A DNA stretch of 64,000 nt, from NCBI GenBank assembly GCA_022600195.1, contig JAHZKX010000051.1, positions 186,001 to 250,000 on the forward strand, in the 5' to 3' direction. Of the stretch, positions 1-8,290 are shown one piece after another; position 1 is the stretch's first letter, and every line of letters starts with the position of its first letter. The position numbers were made by a program, and so were the translations under genes. A model generated the notes under the pieces. The model did not search any database. It worked only from the letters and a program-made list of their open reading frames with translations, and had not been told where the DNA came from. The stretch comes from Planctomycetota bacterium. GTDB taxonomy: Bacteria; Planctomycetota; Planctomycetia; Planctomycetales; Planctomycetaceae.

Positions 1-2
1 TC

Positions 3-1310
3 GTCAATTCCGTAGAAACCGTTTATGAAGTCGAATCGCTTTCGAAGTTCCTGACATTACTGGAAAATCATGCCCAGATGATGCGCGGAAATGTTCCACC
101 CGAGCAAGAACAAGATCCTGAGGAGAGCACGCCGACCGCCTATTTTCAAATTGTAAGTTCTCCCGTTGATACTGAGTCAAAAGGAGATGAGATCACTCTT
201 GAGAATGTATCAGTCGTGATTGGCGATATCGATGTCTTTGATGCTGACAGGCAACTGGAACAACCGGCAATCGTCCGACTCTATGCTTATGAAGGCGACC
301 AACACACATCAGCAGAAAAAGTGTTTGACGAAGCTCTGGGCGATCAAGGAAAAAAAGAATGTGGCTTGAAGGTATTGGATCGAGACAACGATGAGCCGAG
401 CAATCCATTATCTTCAATCCCCACCGAACAATGGCCTCTTTTTTTCCGCTGGAGTTTTCCACAAAAAATGCCCATTGTTAAACGTCGAGAACTGGAGGCT
501 CAGAAATGGAACGAGCTGCTTTCCAACACGTGGGCAAACATACCATTAGCGGGGCTGAGTGAAAAAACACCTCAGGAAGCTGCCAGCGATGACGACATGA
601 AGGTTGCTTTAACGGCTGCCGCGTATGTACTTGATGCCCAATCTCTGGCATTAGGTCATTTCCTGAGCTTCGATGAGCTCGACCCGAAACTCAACATATC
701 AGAGATCCCTCCTCTTGGAATCGATGAATCGTCGCAGTTCAATACCTGCTCCTCTATGACACAAAACAGAATCCCGGTTAAAGAACTCAGCAATGCACAG
801 TTAATGTATATTTTCAACCGTGCCTTACTCATCCGCCATCCACGATTTCTGTATGATGTTTTGATCGAAATTCTGGATCGTGAAGAATGTAAAAAAGAAG
901 TTGATCTGGATCGTGTTTATTCAACGTTGACTGAAATCTGTCACAAACGCAACCAGAGAGAAGAAACGCTCTCGTGGATCCATCAAGGACAGGAAAACGC
1001 CCGAACAAAATCTGAGAATGCGTTTGAGAGTGAGCTGCAATGGAAAATGCGAGAACTTTCATTCCGTTTAGAAGACACAACCGATCCAGAGCTTTTAGGT
1101 TTTATGAAACAAATCTGGGATCAATATGGCAAAAAGACTCCACAAATAAAAGAATACCTCAAAGCATTTGCAGAGGCATTCGAACTGGATGTTCCCTGGA
1201 TGAAAGAATCAGCCTTTCTGGATCCAGAAGGCATTTGGGCTCCGGGAGAAAACACACCAGATTCTTCCTCAGATTCTGAGAATAAACTCTGGTTACCGGG
1301 TCAGTCTTAA
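3..1310 (+). CDS. Hypothetical protein, 5' end outside the window
   Basis: The reading frame is open from the first bases of the window (V-N-S-V-E-T-V-Y-E-V) straight into the first internal Met at 78, so that Met is probably not the start and the gene is cut by the window edge. The visible 435 residues are acidic and soluble-looking, with no signal peptide or membrane segment. The C-terminal half, about residues 260 to 420, is rich in charged helices (for example ALLIRHPRFLYDVLIEILDR) and could be an alpha-helical repeat or scaffold. I do not recognise a family and assign no function. It lies 66 bases upstream of ribD on the same strand, so co-transcription is possible. The coding call rests on frame length and codon use. 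Confidence 0.75.
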   Translation, partial: VNSVETVYEVESLSKFLTLLENHAQMMRGNVPPEQEQDPEESTPTAYFQIVSSPVDTESKGDEITLENVSVVIGDIDVFDADRQLEQPAIVRLYAYEGDQHTSAEKVFDEALGDQGKKECGLKVLDRDNDEPSNPLSSIPTEQWPLFFRWSFPQKMPIVKRRELEAQKWNELLSNTWANIPLAGLSEKTPQEAASDDDMKVALTAAAYVLDAQSLALGHFLSFDELDPKLNISEIPPLGIDESSQFNTCSSMTQNRIPVKELSNAQLMYIFNRALLIRHPRFLYDVLIEILDREECKKEVDLDRVYSTLTEICHKRNQREETLSWIHQGQENARTKSENAFESELQWKMRELSFRLEDTTDPELLGFMKQIWDQYGKKTPQIKEYLKAFAEAFELDVPWMKESAFLDPEGIWAPGENTPDSSSDSENKLWLPGQS

Positions 1311-1376
1311 TCAGAAATAGATCACTCTGTTTTGAACGTACCCATTTTGTAAAAGCGTAGTTCGTTCAAAAACTCA

Positions 1377-2534
1377 ATGTGCAGGAAAGCAAATCAGTCA
1401 GTGGATACCATCAGGCAGTTTTCCAGTCCCGAAGCCGTGATGCAACGTGCCCTCGAGTTGGCCAGACTGGGTACGGGATTTGTGGAACCGAATCCTGTCG
1501 TCGGCTCTGTCATTGTTGATGATAATCTGCGACTGATAGGGGAGGGGTACCATCAAGAATATGGGGGCCCTCATGCTGAAATCCATGCTTTAAATATGGC
1601 AGGCAGCGATGCAAAACATGCGACCATTTATGTCACTCTGGAACCATGCTGCCATCAGGGAAAAACGGGGCCTTGCTCTCAAGCTTTAATTCAGGCTGGT
1701 GTCAAAAAAGCCGTCATCGCCATGCGAGACCCTGCGCCACATGTTGCAGGTGGTGGAATTGCAGAATTACAACAGGCAGGAGTTGAGGTCGAGGTAGGGC
1801 TTTTGGAATCTGCCGCACAAAAACTGGTGCGTCCCTTTATCAAACGCGTAATGAAAGGACTACCCTGGGTACACGCAAAGTGGGCGATGACACTTGATGG
1901 GAAAATTGCAACAGGAAGCGGTCATTCTCAATGGATTTCAAATGAACGTTCCCGGGAAATCGTCCATCGGCTTCGCGGTGGCATGGATGCTATCATGATT
2001 GGTCACCAGACGGCAGAAAAAGATAACCCGCTGCTGACTGCTCGACCCGCGGGAGCAAGAACGCCCGCGCGAATTATTGTTGACTCACAGGCAACGCTCT
2101 CTTGTCAATCTAATCTGGTACAATCTATCAGCGACGCCCCCGTGATTGTGGTCGCACATGAATCGGCTCCCCCTGAAAATATCAGGTCACTTGAAAAGGC
2201 AGGCGTCGAAGTCTTGCTGTTTCAAAGTTCCTCGCGAACCAACACCAGACAACCTGATCTTCATCAATGTCTACTGGAACTGGGCCGAAAGGAAATGACA
2301 AATATCCTGATCGAAGGTGGTGGTAGCTTGCTGGGCTCTTGCTTTGATGAGAGGCTCATTGATGAAGTTCACGTTTTCATTGCCCCTAAATTAGTGGGAG
2401 GCAAAGCGGCGATTACTCCTGTCGCAGGGCAGGGACTGGAACAGATACCACAAATAGAAAACATCTCTGAATATCAGGTCCAAATTCTGGATTCAGACAT
2501 TTATGTACAAGGTCTGATTGATTACCAGGAGTAG
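1377..2534 (+). CDS. ribD: Riboflavin biosynthesis bifunctional deaminase/reductase RibD
   Basis: This enzyme carries out two successive cytosolic steps of riboflavin synthesis: deamination of diamino-hydroxy-phosphoribosylaminopyrimidine, then NADPH-dependent reduction of the ribosyl group. The deaminase domain spans about residues 20-165, with the zinc and catalytic motif HAE (66-68) and the zinc cysteines in PCCHQGKTGPC (C91, C100). The reductase domain follows, from about 170 to 385, opening with HAKWAMTLDGKIATGSG and containing a late LIEGGGSL stretch. Length (385) is normal for the family. The first ATG lacks a clear ribosome site; GTG 1401 and ATG 1440 are alternatives, though 1440 would trim the domain edge. 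No FMN riboswitch is visible in the 66 bases upstream, and no other rib gene is nearby. Confidence 0.95.
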   Translation: MCRKANQSVDTIRQFSSPEAVMQRALELARLGTGFVEPNPVVGSVIVDDNLRLIGEGYHQEYGGPHAEIHALNMAGSDAKHATIYVTLEPCCHQGKTGPCSQALIQAGVKKAVIAMRDPAPHVAGGGIAELQQAGVEVEVGLLESAAQKLVRPFIKRVMKGLPWVHAKWAMTLDGKIATGSGHSQWISNERSREIVHRLRGGMDAIMIGHQTAEKDNPLLTARPAGARTPARIIVDSQATLSCQSNLVQSISDAPVIVVAHESAPPENIRSLEKAGVEVLLFQSSSRTNTRQPDLHQCLLELGRKEMTNILIEGGGSLLGSCFDERLIDEVHVFIAPKLVGGKAAITPVAGQGLEQIPQIENISEYQVQILDSDIYVQGLIDYQE

Positions 2535-2560
2535 TTTTTCCCAATGCAAATTCGGTGACC

Positions 2561-3055
2561 TTAGTGCATGGAACGGGAAAGCGTATCCAGCAATGTTCGT
2601 AGTTCAGGCCGTTGCCTGATCACACCTACCAGAGCATATTTACTTAAGTTACTTCCATACATTTGCCGGTTGAGTGTTGGGCGAACTTCCTGTTTGAAAT
2701 AACGATCCTGGCGTAGACGAATTGCTGCATAGCTGGCTGCCATCGCCACCAGGGCCAGACCAAGGTCCAGATACCAGCCCTCCCAGCCGAGTCCAAATGT
2801 TTTGTGAATCATCACGCAAGCCCAGAACCAGATCAGTGTCGCGATCCAGATAGGGCGTGCGATTAATGAACTGAGCCTTTCGTTGGCATGAACCAGATGC
2901 CCATAAAAATCAGGGCTTGCTATTTCATCCAGTGCACGCTCTTTCTGAAAATTTTCACAGATCAATTCACCTTGATTCCGTGAAACAATCACCGACTCTC
3001 CTTCATCAGGAAGAAAATCAGCTAAATATTCCAATTCTTCAAAGGGTGTACTCAT
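2561..3055 (-). CDS. Small membrane protein of unknown function
   Basis: This 164-residue protein has an acidic cytosolic-looking N-terminus of about 75 residues, then two adjacent hydrophobic segments (around [14 protein letters not shown] and [17 protein letters not shown]) and a basic C-terminal tail rich in Arg ([15 protein letters not shown]). That pattern suggests a two-pass inner-membrane protein with both ends in the cytosol. I do not recognise the family. It converges on ribD, ending 26 bases beyond the ribD stop, and lies downstream of threonine synthase on the same strand with a 129-base gap. The start is the only good ATG at the beginning of the frame. Confidence 0.6.
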   Translation of the reverse strand: MSTPFEELEYLADFLPDEGESVIVSRNQGELICENFQKERALDEIASPDFYGHLVHANERLSSLIARPIWIATLIWFWACVMIHKTFGLGWEGWYLDLGLALVAMAASYAAIRLRQDRYFKQEVRPTLNRQMYGSNLSKYALVGVIRQRPELRTLLDTLSRSMH

Positions 3056-3184
3056 TCCGTGTCCCTTATTTTTTCAAAGCTCACCGCGATCACCAACTTC
3101 AATTTAACGAATACCAGAACCCCAAATAGAGTGGTGTATTGAGTTTTCGTCATTTACAACAGGAAATATTTTCTGCGAAGATTC

Positions 3185-4588
3185 TCAAAATGATTGAATC
3201 ACCTCTATTATTTTATCTAAATCATTCTCAACGACAATAGGTCCGTTTGAAAAAGGTGCATTGTTTACGCCGTGTCTTGTTAATTTTTCATCCATATGTT
3301 CATCAGTTGCAGAATGATAGGCGACTGTTGCATCAGGATCCTTCAGTTGATGTCCGGTCAGAATAGAAACAACGCGGTCACTGGAGGCAATCACCCCTTC
3401 ATTTTTGAGTAATTTAACTCCTGCCACACTTGCTGCACTGGCGGGTTCACAACCTAGCCCACCTGCTCCCACTTGTGCTTTCGCATCAAGAATCTCCTGA
3501 TCGTTGACCTCACGAACGACACCATCACATATATCAAGGGCTCTTAATGATTTAGAAAAATTAACCGGTCGGTTTATTTCAATCGCACTGGCGAGCGTCG
3601 AGGCACGTCGGTTTTCTTTATCCATCTCAGAAAAGAAGTCGGTCGAATGCGAGCGGTTATAATGACCGCCATTCCAACGCATCCCCTGCTGTTCATAGAG
3701 TTGATAAAGAGTATTGGCTCCTTGTGCATTGATGATTGCCAGGCGCGGAATCCGATCGATTAGTCCCAGCGACTTGAGTTCCATAAAGGCTTTACCAAAT
3801 GCGCTGGAGTTCCCGAGATTTCCTCCGGGAACCACAATCCAATCCGGCACTTCCCAGTTCAGACTTTCCAGAACGCGGAACATAATCGATTTCTGACCTT
3901 CCAACCGAAATGGATTCACACTATTGCACAAGTAGATTCCTTGTTGGTTGCAGACTTCACGAACGCGAGCCAGTGCATCATCAAAGTCACCTTGAATCTG
4001 AATGGTTTTTGCGCCGTAATCGAGTGCCTGAGACAATTTTCCGAATGCAATTTTTCCACTACCAACAAAAACAACCACTCGAAATTTTTGCGCCACACTT
4101 GAATAAATCGCCAGGGAAGCGCTGGTATTCCCGGTCGATGCACATGCCGCGACTTTGGCGCCAACCATAACAGCATGTGTGGAAGCCGCAGTCATGCCAT
4201 TATCTTTAAAGCTTCCGGAAGGGTTCAACCCTTCGTATTGCAAATAGAGACAATCGTCATTCAGACCTGCATAGCGGGCGACTGACTGTGAGGCTTTGAG
4301 CATCGTCTGCCCTTCGCCAATCGTGATGATTTGATGATCTTGAGCAAAGGGTAACAGTTCACGAAACCGCCAGACACCACTGAAATCAATCGGCGTATTC
4401 CGATTGCTCCATCGTTTTTCAAATTCACGTAATGACTGTGGAACAGGCACCTGATCCCAACGATAGGAAACGTCCAGTAGCTCGCCACATTTCGGACAGC
4501 TGGTTAAGACTTCGTCTAATGAATAGGTTGCCTCACAAGTGGGTGAAATGCATTTCTGGTAAGCAATTTCCGTTGATACAGTGGCGAT
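3185..4588 (-). CDS. thrC: Threonine synthase with N-terminal zinc ribbon
   Basis: This PLP enzyme converts O-phosphohomoserine to threonine in the cytosol. The PLP lysine lies in [10 protein letters not shown] and the cofactor phosphate loop in [10 protein letters not shown]. The first standard start codon in frame is GTG 4450, but the frame continues upstream without a stop and encodes a zinc-ribbon-like segment with cysteines in CISPTC and CPKCGELL, which is normal at the N-terminus of this threonine synthase type. An in-frame TGA lies just before the stretch [10 protein letters not shown]. That stretch has no ATG, GTG or TTG; the only candidate starts are ATC (4588), ATT and ACG. GAGGAG sits 8 bases before ATC 4588, so I chose that codon, giving 467 residues. 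A one-base difference (ATG to ATC) in this strain is an equally simple reading. Function is near certain; the start is inferred. Confidence 0.9.
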   Translation of the reverse strand: MATVSTEIAYQKCISPTCEATYSLDEVLTSCPKCGELLDVSYRWDQVPVPQSLREFEKRWSNRNTPIDFSGVWRFRELLPFAQDHQIITIGEGQTMLKASQSVARYAGLNDDCLYLQYEGLNPSGSFKDNGMTAASTHAVMVGAKVAACASTGNTSASLAIYSSVAQKFRVVVFVGSGKIAFGKLSQALDYGAKTIQIQGDFDDALARVREVCNQQGIYLCNSVNPFRLEGQKSIMFRVLESLNWEVPDWIVVPGGNLGNSSAFGKAFMELKSLGLIDRIPRLAIINAQGANTLYQLYEQQGMRWNGGHYNRSHSTDFFSEMDKENRRASTLASAIEINRPVNFSKSLRALDICDGVVREVNDQEILDAKAQVGAGGLGCEPASAASVAGVKLLKNEGVIASSDRVVSILTGHQLKDPDATVAYHSATDEHMDEKLTRHGVNNAPFSNGPIVVENDLDKIIEVIQSF

Positions 4589-4864
4589 CGTCGTTTCTCC
4601 TCAGTCTCACGTAAGTCGTTGTTTATTTGAGTTTGGAATGTGAGATTCCTTAAAACAGGCGTTTATTGTCTAGACAGTAAGTGGCATTCGCAACTGAAAC
4701 TCTCTTGATTCAAGTGGTTTTTCCGGGAAGAATGCGGCTTGTTCCAGATGTACCCAGTGATTCTCTTCTTGAATTTGTGATTCTAAGACCTTACATTGAT
4801 TTGTTTAACGACGATTTCTTTTGTTCGTGAAATCCATTTTCTTGTTTTTTCAGGTATACCCCGA

Positions 4865-6055
4865 ATGTTTGAACTTATAAAAGTGCAGGCAGCATTGAAC
4901 CAATTCTCTCTGGATGGCTGGTTGTTCTATGATTTTCGTGGGAACAATCTGCTGGCCAGAAGAATTCTTGATATCTCTGAAGAAACAATGAATACACGGC
5001 GATTTTTTTATTACGTTCCCAGATCCGGCCAGCCTGTCAAGCTGGTCCACCGAATTGAATCTGAAACCCTCGACCATCTTCCTGGAGAAAAAATTGTCTA
5101 TCTAAAATGGCAGGAACTGGAAGCAGGTATCGAAACAATGCTGCGTGATTCCGAGTCGATTGCGATGGAGTATTCTCCAAGGAACGCCAATCCTTATATC
5201 TCTCGCGTTGACGCTGGAACTCTCGAACTGGCTCGTGAATCAGTCGAGGACATCGTGCCCTCAGGGGATCTGGTACAGCTTTTCGAAGCGGTATGGGATG
5301 CAGAGCAATGGGATTTCCATCAGAAAGCTGGTGTAGAAACTGACAAGGCCTTTGAGATTGCCTGGTCATTTATCGCCACTCAAATTCGAGAGCAGGGGAG
5401 TGTTGAAGAAGCAGCCGTTTCAGATGAGATCATGAACCATTTCAATGAAACTGGATTGACGACTTATCATCCGCCGATTGTTGCACGGGCAGCACACAGT
5501 GGCGATCCTCATTACGAAACAGGTACCGGTTCTGATACTGCCATTCGAGAGGGTGACTTCGTGCTGATTGACCTTTGGGCGAAACTGGATGTCCCGCGGG
5601 GAGTTTACAGTGATATGACGCGAGTTGGTTTTGCAGGCCAGAATGTTCCCGAATCATTTGCCAAGATATTTCAGATAGTTGCTGAAGCCCGGGATGCAGC
5701 CATTACTCTGGTAGAGCAGGCTTTTCAATCTGGCACTTCGCTTCAAGGCTGGGAAGTCGACCAAGCCTGCAGAGACGTGATCGATCAAGCTGGCTACGGA
5801 TCTTATTTTGTTCATCGGACCGGGCATAGCATTGGACAGGAAACGCACGGAAATGGTGCCAATATGGACAATCTGGAAACACATGAAGAACGGCTTGTTT
5901 TACCTCAAACCTGTTTTTCGATTGAACCGGGAATCTATCTTCCTGAGTTTGGAGTGCGCAGCGAAGTGAATGTTTTTGTGGATGAACAGAATCAAGTCCA
6001 CGTCACTGCGGGAAAGCGCCAGACAGAAATTCTACCCATCTTGAAAGAATATTAA
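4865..6055 (+). CDS. M24 family aminopeptidase (Xaa-Pro aminopeptidase-like)
   Basis: This is a metallopeptidase of the pita-bread fold, expected to remove an N-terminal residue before proline from peptides in the cytosol. The N-terminal creatinase-like domain occupies about residues 1-160. The C-terminal catalytic domain carries the five metal ligands in order: Asp in VLIDLWAK, Asp in YSDMTRVGF, His in HRTGHSIGQETHG, Glu in FSIEPGIYLP and Glu in VRSEVNVF. I set the start at ATG 4865 because the domain begins there (MFELIKVQAAL); an ATG at 4796 would add 23 residues that look like noncoding sequence. The predicted length of 396 residues is typical. It is divergent from thrC with a 276-base gap and seems monocistronic. 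Confidence 0.9.
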   Translation: MFELIKVQAALNQFSLDGWLFYDFRGNNLLARRILDISEETMNTRRFFYYVPRSGQPVKLVHRIESETLDHLPGEKIVYLKWQELEAGIETMLRDSESIAMEYSPRNANPYISRVDAGTLELARESVEDIVPSGDLVQLFEAVWDAEQWDFHQKAGVETDKAFEIAWSFIATQIREQGSVEEAAVSDEIMNHFNETGLTTYHPPIVARAAHSGDPHYETGTGSDTAIREGDFVLIDLWAKLDVPRGVYSDMTRVGFAGQNVPESFAKIFQIVAEARDAAITLVEQAFQSGTSLQGWEVDQACRDVIDQAGYGSYFVHRTGHSIGQETHGNGANMDNLETHEERLVLPQTCFSIEPGIYLPEFGVRSEVNVFVDEQNQVHVTAGKRQTEILPILKEY

Positions 6056-6075
6056 GCCAGACCAAACCTGTGGAA

Positions 6076-6255
6076 TTATTCCTGATCGATACGAAGCATC
6101 TCATCTAAGATGACAGGGTGCCAGAGATCGTCGCGCTGCGACTCGTGAATGTAGTTCCTTCTGGCCCACGTGCGAAGCTGCATTTCTTCGATTGCATCGA
6201 CGGAAGGTCGCTCTGCCACTTGTGCCGAAAACGGAAGGATAGCTGAAATAGCCAA
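6076..6255 (-). CDS. Small hypothetical protein with TTG start
   Basis: This 59-residue product starts with a hydrophobic stretch (AISAILPFSAQVA) and continues with an Arg/Trp-rich region, LRTWARRNYIHESQR, then WHPVILDEM. I chose TTG 6255 because GAGGAG precedes it by 7 bases; another in-frame TTG at 6342 lacks a ribosome site. The tail pattern (LRxWARxNYV, WHP) looks like short planctomycete proteins I have a general memory of, but I cannot name the family. A possible promoter reads on this strand at 6452 to 6426 (TTGAAA, 15-base spacer, TACAAT). It converges with the aminopeptidase gene. Codon use and the placed ribosome site support coding; shortness limits confidence. Confidence 0.5.
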   Translation of the reverse strand: MAISAILPFSAQVAERPSVDAIEEMQLRTWARRNYIHESQRDDLWHPVILDEMLRIDQE

Positions 6256-6685
6256 CGGTCTGCTCCTCAATAAAAACGTTTGAGAATGAAACTCGGCGAA
6301 CCAGCTTCCTGCAGCCGCACGACACTGTTTGTTAAAGAACAAGCCTGACTTCTCTCAGCAAACCAAGAAAAGTTCAGGTTTCCAGAACGATTCACTCCTG
6401 AAAAGAATCGCTGGAATTGTCAGCTATTGTATCCAATCTACCCTGATTTCAAGTCTAATTTTGTTAACAAAGACAATATACGACGGAAGCGACTGCTATT
6501 TCTAAAGTTAGGATTTCATCACGCCTTAGCCTGACAAATCAGTTCACACCGTTGATCACCAAAATTCCGCGCTTCAGATATCATGAGGCCAAGTCAGCCA
6601 AAATCCGTCTCTTTCTTCGAGAAACGATGCACACTTTCACCCCTGGTCTTCCTTCCTCGACCCACAACTGAAAAAGCGAATGCGT
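6256..6685. other. Intergenic region
   Basis: No convincing gene is visible in these 430 bases. The only possible signal is a weak minus-strand promoter for the small gene ending at 6076: TTGAAA (complement of 6447-6452) and TACAAT (complement of 6426-6431) separated by 15 bases, shorter than optimal. The rest is unremarkable. Confidence 0.4.
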
Positions 6686-6985
6686 CTAAGGGGAATTGCA
6701 AGAATCAACTTCAGTGGGAGAACTGGCCTTCCATAGATTCACTGTTTTGGCGCCACCAGTGAGTATTTTTGTCCCGTCAGGAGAGAGAACGAACGAAAAA
6801 ACCAAGTCATGTCCTGAAGTTACATTTCCAGGTTTTCGCTGTGTTTTTGATGATGTTGGGTTCTTTTCTGCCATCAGCTTTACGACTTGTTCGCCAGTTT
6901 GAATATCCCAAACGATCATCGAATCCCTTGCAGCAGCGATCAAGAGTTTTCCATCTGGCGAAAAACGGGGACAGCGAATCTGCAT
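6686..6985 (-). pseudogene. WD40-repeat fragment, probable gene remnant
   Basis: The translation holds a little over one WD40 blade: CPRFSPDGKLLIAAARDSM then IVWDIQTGEQV, and later FVLSPDGTKILTGGAKT with VNLWKASS. WD40 proteins need several blades to close a propeller, so 99 residues cannot form a normal domain. No further blades appear in the bases upstream; an in-frame TGA lies just ahead of the fragment. I read it as the leftover C-terminal part of a large WD40 protein, a family that planctomycetes carry in quantity. AAGGA lies 6 bases before ATG 6985, so a short translated product is still possible. Confidence 0.45.
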
Positions 6986-7352
6986 CTGCTTTCCTTTCGC
7001 CAGTCAACCGACTTTCTGATCAGAATTTCCCATTAGAGTTGAACCTGGAATTGCTCCAGGCCCAAAGCGATCTCTTTCTTACCACCGACCTCCTCTACAT
7101 GTCTAACACATCGGGATATTTAAATATCTCAGGTCCATTTCCTCACGGAGCAGGGAGGGTGAAACAATGAAAGAAACCCGCTCCATTTTGGTTCTCTTTG
7201 CCCTGTCCCTCAAAGTGTGCCGCGATTGCTTGAGGGCTCCTGTTGACAGAGAGTTTCAGATTGGTACGATTTTTTTGTATCTTAATGTTTTTAAATCCCT
7301 TGTTGCATCATATTTAAATTGATTGTGTTGAATACCAGACTGGGTAAAGAAA
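6986..7352. other. Intergenic region upstream of the ExbB-like gene
   Basis: About 370 bases without a supported gene. The first part may be decayed coding sequence connected to the WD40 remnant, though I cannot read further blades in any frame. The second part contains the promoter described at 7243-7270. Confidence 0.4.
7243..7270 (+). promoter_or_regulatory. Sigma70-type promoter for the ExbB-like gene
   Basis: A perfect -35 box TTGACA (7243-7248) is followed after 16 bases by TACGAT (7265-7270), which matches four of six -10 positions. It lies about 85 bases ahead of the start at 7353 with no gene between. Confidence 0.5.
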
Positions 7353-7712
7353 ATGAATGCGCCATACACAGCACAGGAATCCGGTTCGGATCAACTTCCC
7401 TACTTCACAAAATCAAAGAAATTCTGGGGCTGGGTAGCTGCAGTATCAGGAATTATGGTTGTGGCTTCTCCGTTTCTGGGAATCGCGGGCACTGTAGTAG
7501 GAATGCTGCGTACATTCGAAGGGATTGGACAACAGGCAGACAAACCGGTTCCTGCTGATCTGGCCGATGGCATTTCAGTCGCCTTGTTAACTACAGCGTG
7601 GGGGTTGGTAATTTCATCGATTGCTGTACCTGTATTTGTCGTCGCCCTCATAATCTACCTCAAACGAAATAAGTCGCTGCGAACAATGCTAGTAGAAAAT
7701 CCACCTGGCTAA
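7353..7712 (+). CDS. Short MotA/TolQ/ExbB-like proton channel protein
   Basis: The 119-residue product has two membrane segments (about 25-50 and 80-108) joined by a loop with the family pattern GIAGTVVGMLRTFEGIG, followed by DLADGISVALLTTAWGLVIS, the proton-channel signature region of TolQ/ExbB/MotA proteins. Those proteins energise outer-membrane transport or motility with the proton gradient. The usual family has three membrane helices and about 220 residues; this one lacks the N-terminal helix and most of the cytoplasmic domain. No ExbD/TolR partner is next to it. GGGTAAAGAAA precedes ATG 7353. It is probably a minimal inner-membrane family member, partner unknown. Confidence 0.75.
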   Translation: MNAPYTAQESGSDQLPYFTKSKKFWGWVAAVSGIMVVASPFLGIAGTVVGMLRTFEGIGQQADKPVPADLADGISVALLTTAWGLVISSIAVPVFVVALIIYLKRNKSLRTMLVENPPG

Positions 7713-7814
7713 GGGCAGAAATGGCGTCAGGAGTTTTTGGGGTCGAATAGCCGGTCACCGTGCATCGACAGCTCAACACAGCAGCACACACAACAAGTTA
7801 GTGGGAAACAAACA

Positions 7815-8210
7815 GTGAACGACGAACCACGCAGAATCAAACAGGTAATTGTGATGCGGCATGATTTGAAAATGCGGCGCGGCAAACAAATTGCACAAGG
7901 CGCTCACGCTTCCCTGTCGTTCCTGAGCCGCCGTTTGCAAGAACAAAACACGATTTCACTCAATGACTTTTCCGAAGTAGAGCAGCTTTGGCTCAACGGT
8001 GCATTCGCAAAAGTATGCTGCCGGATTGAGAGCGAAGCAGCATTGATGGCCATTTATGATCAGGCAAGAGCGGCGGACTTAGAAGTGCACCTGATCACAG
8101 ACAGTGGGAAAACAGAATTTCATGGCCAACCCACTCGTACCTGTCTGGCAATCGGACCAGATGACGCACATCGAATCGATGCTATAACAGGCAGCCTTCA
8201 ATTATTGTAA
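7815..8210 (+). CDS. Peptidyl-tRNA hydrolase, PTH2 type
   Basis: The protein resembles PTH2 enzymes, which release peptides from prematurely dissociated peptidyl-tRNA in archaea and eukaryotes and occur sporadically in bacteria. It shows the family's opening strand and helix, KQVIVMRHDLKMRRGKQIAQ, followed by GAHAS, and the closing pattern TCLAIGPDDAHRIDAITG. The frame extends upstream to ATG 7737, but those 26 residues are low-complexity polar sequence and the domain starts just after GTG 7815 (V-N-D-E-P-R-R-I-K), so I chose that start, giving 131 residues, close to the family norm. It is 102 bases downstream of the ExbB-like gene. Whether the usual bacterial Pth is also in this genome cannot be seen here. 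Confidence 0.8.
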   Translation: MNDEPRRIKQVIVMRHDLKMRRGKQIAQGAHASLSFLSRRLQEQNTISLNDFSEVEQLWLNGAFAKVCCRIESEAALMAIYDQARAADLEVHLITDSGKTEFHGQPTRTCLAIGPDDAHRIDAITGSLQLL

Positions 8211-8290
8211 TCAGCATTGCTAATTGATTTTTCAACGCGAAAATAATTTCTGCCGTCCGTGGTAGAATATAATCCTACTCACCATGGCCG

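Noticed and set aside
1311-1376. FMN riboswitch ahead of ribD
   Set aside because: The gap is only 66 bases and shows none of the conserved RFN-element stems.
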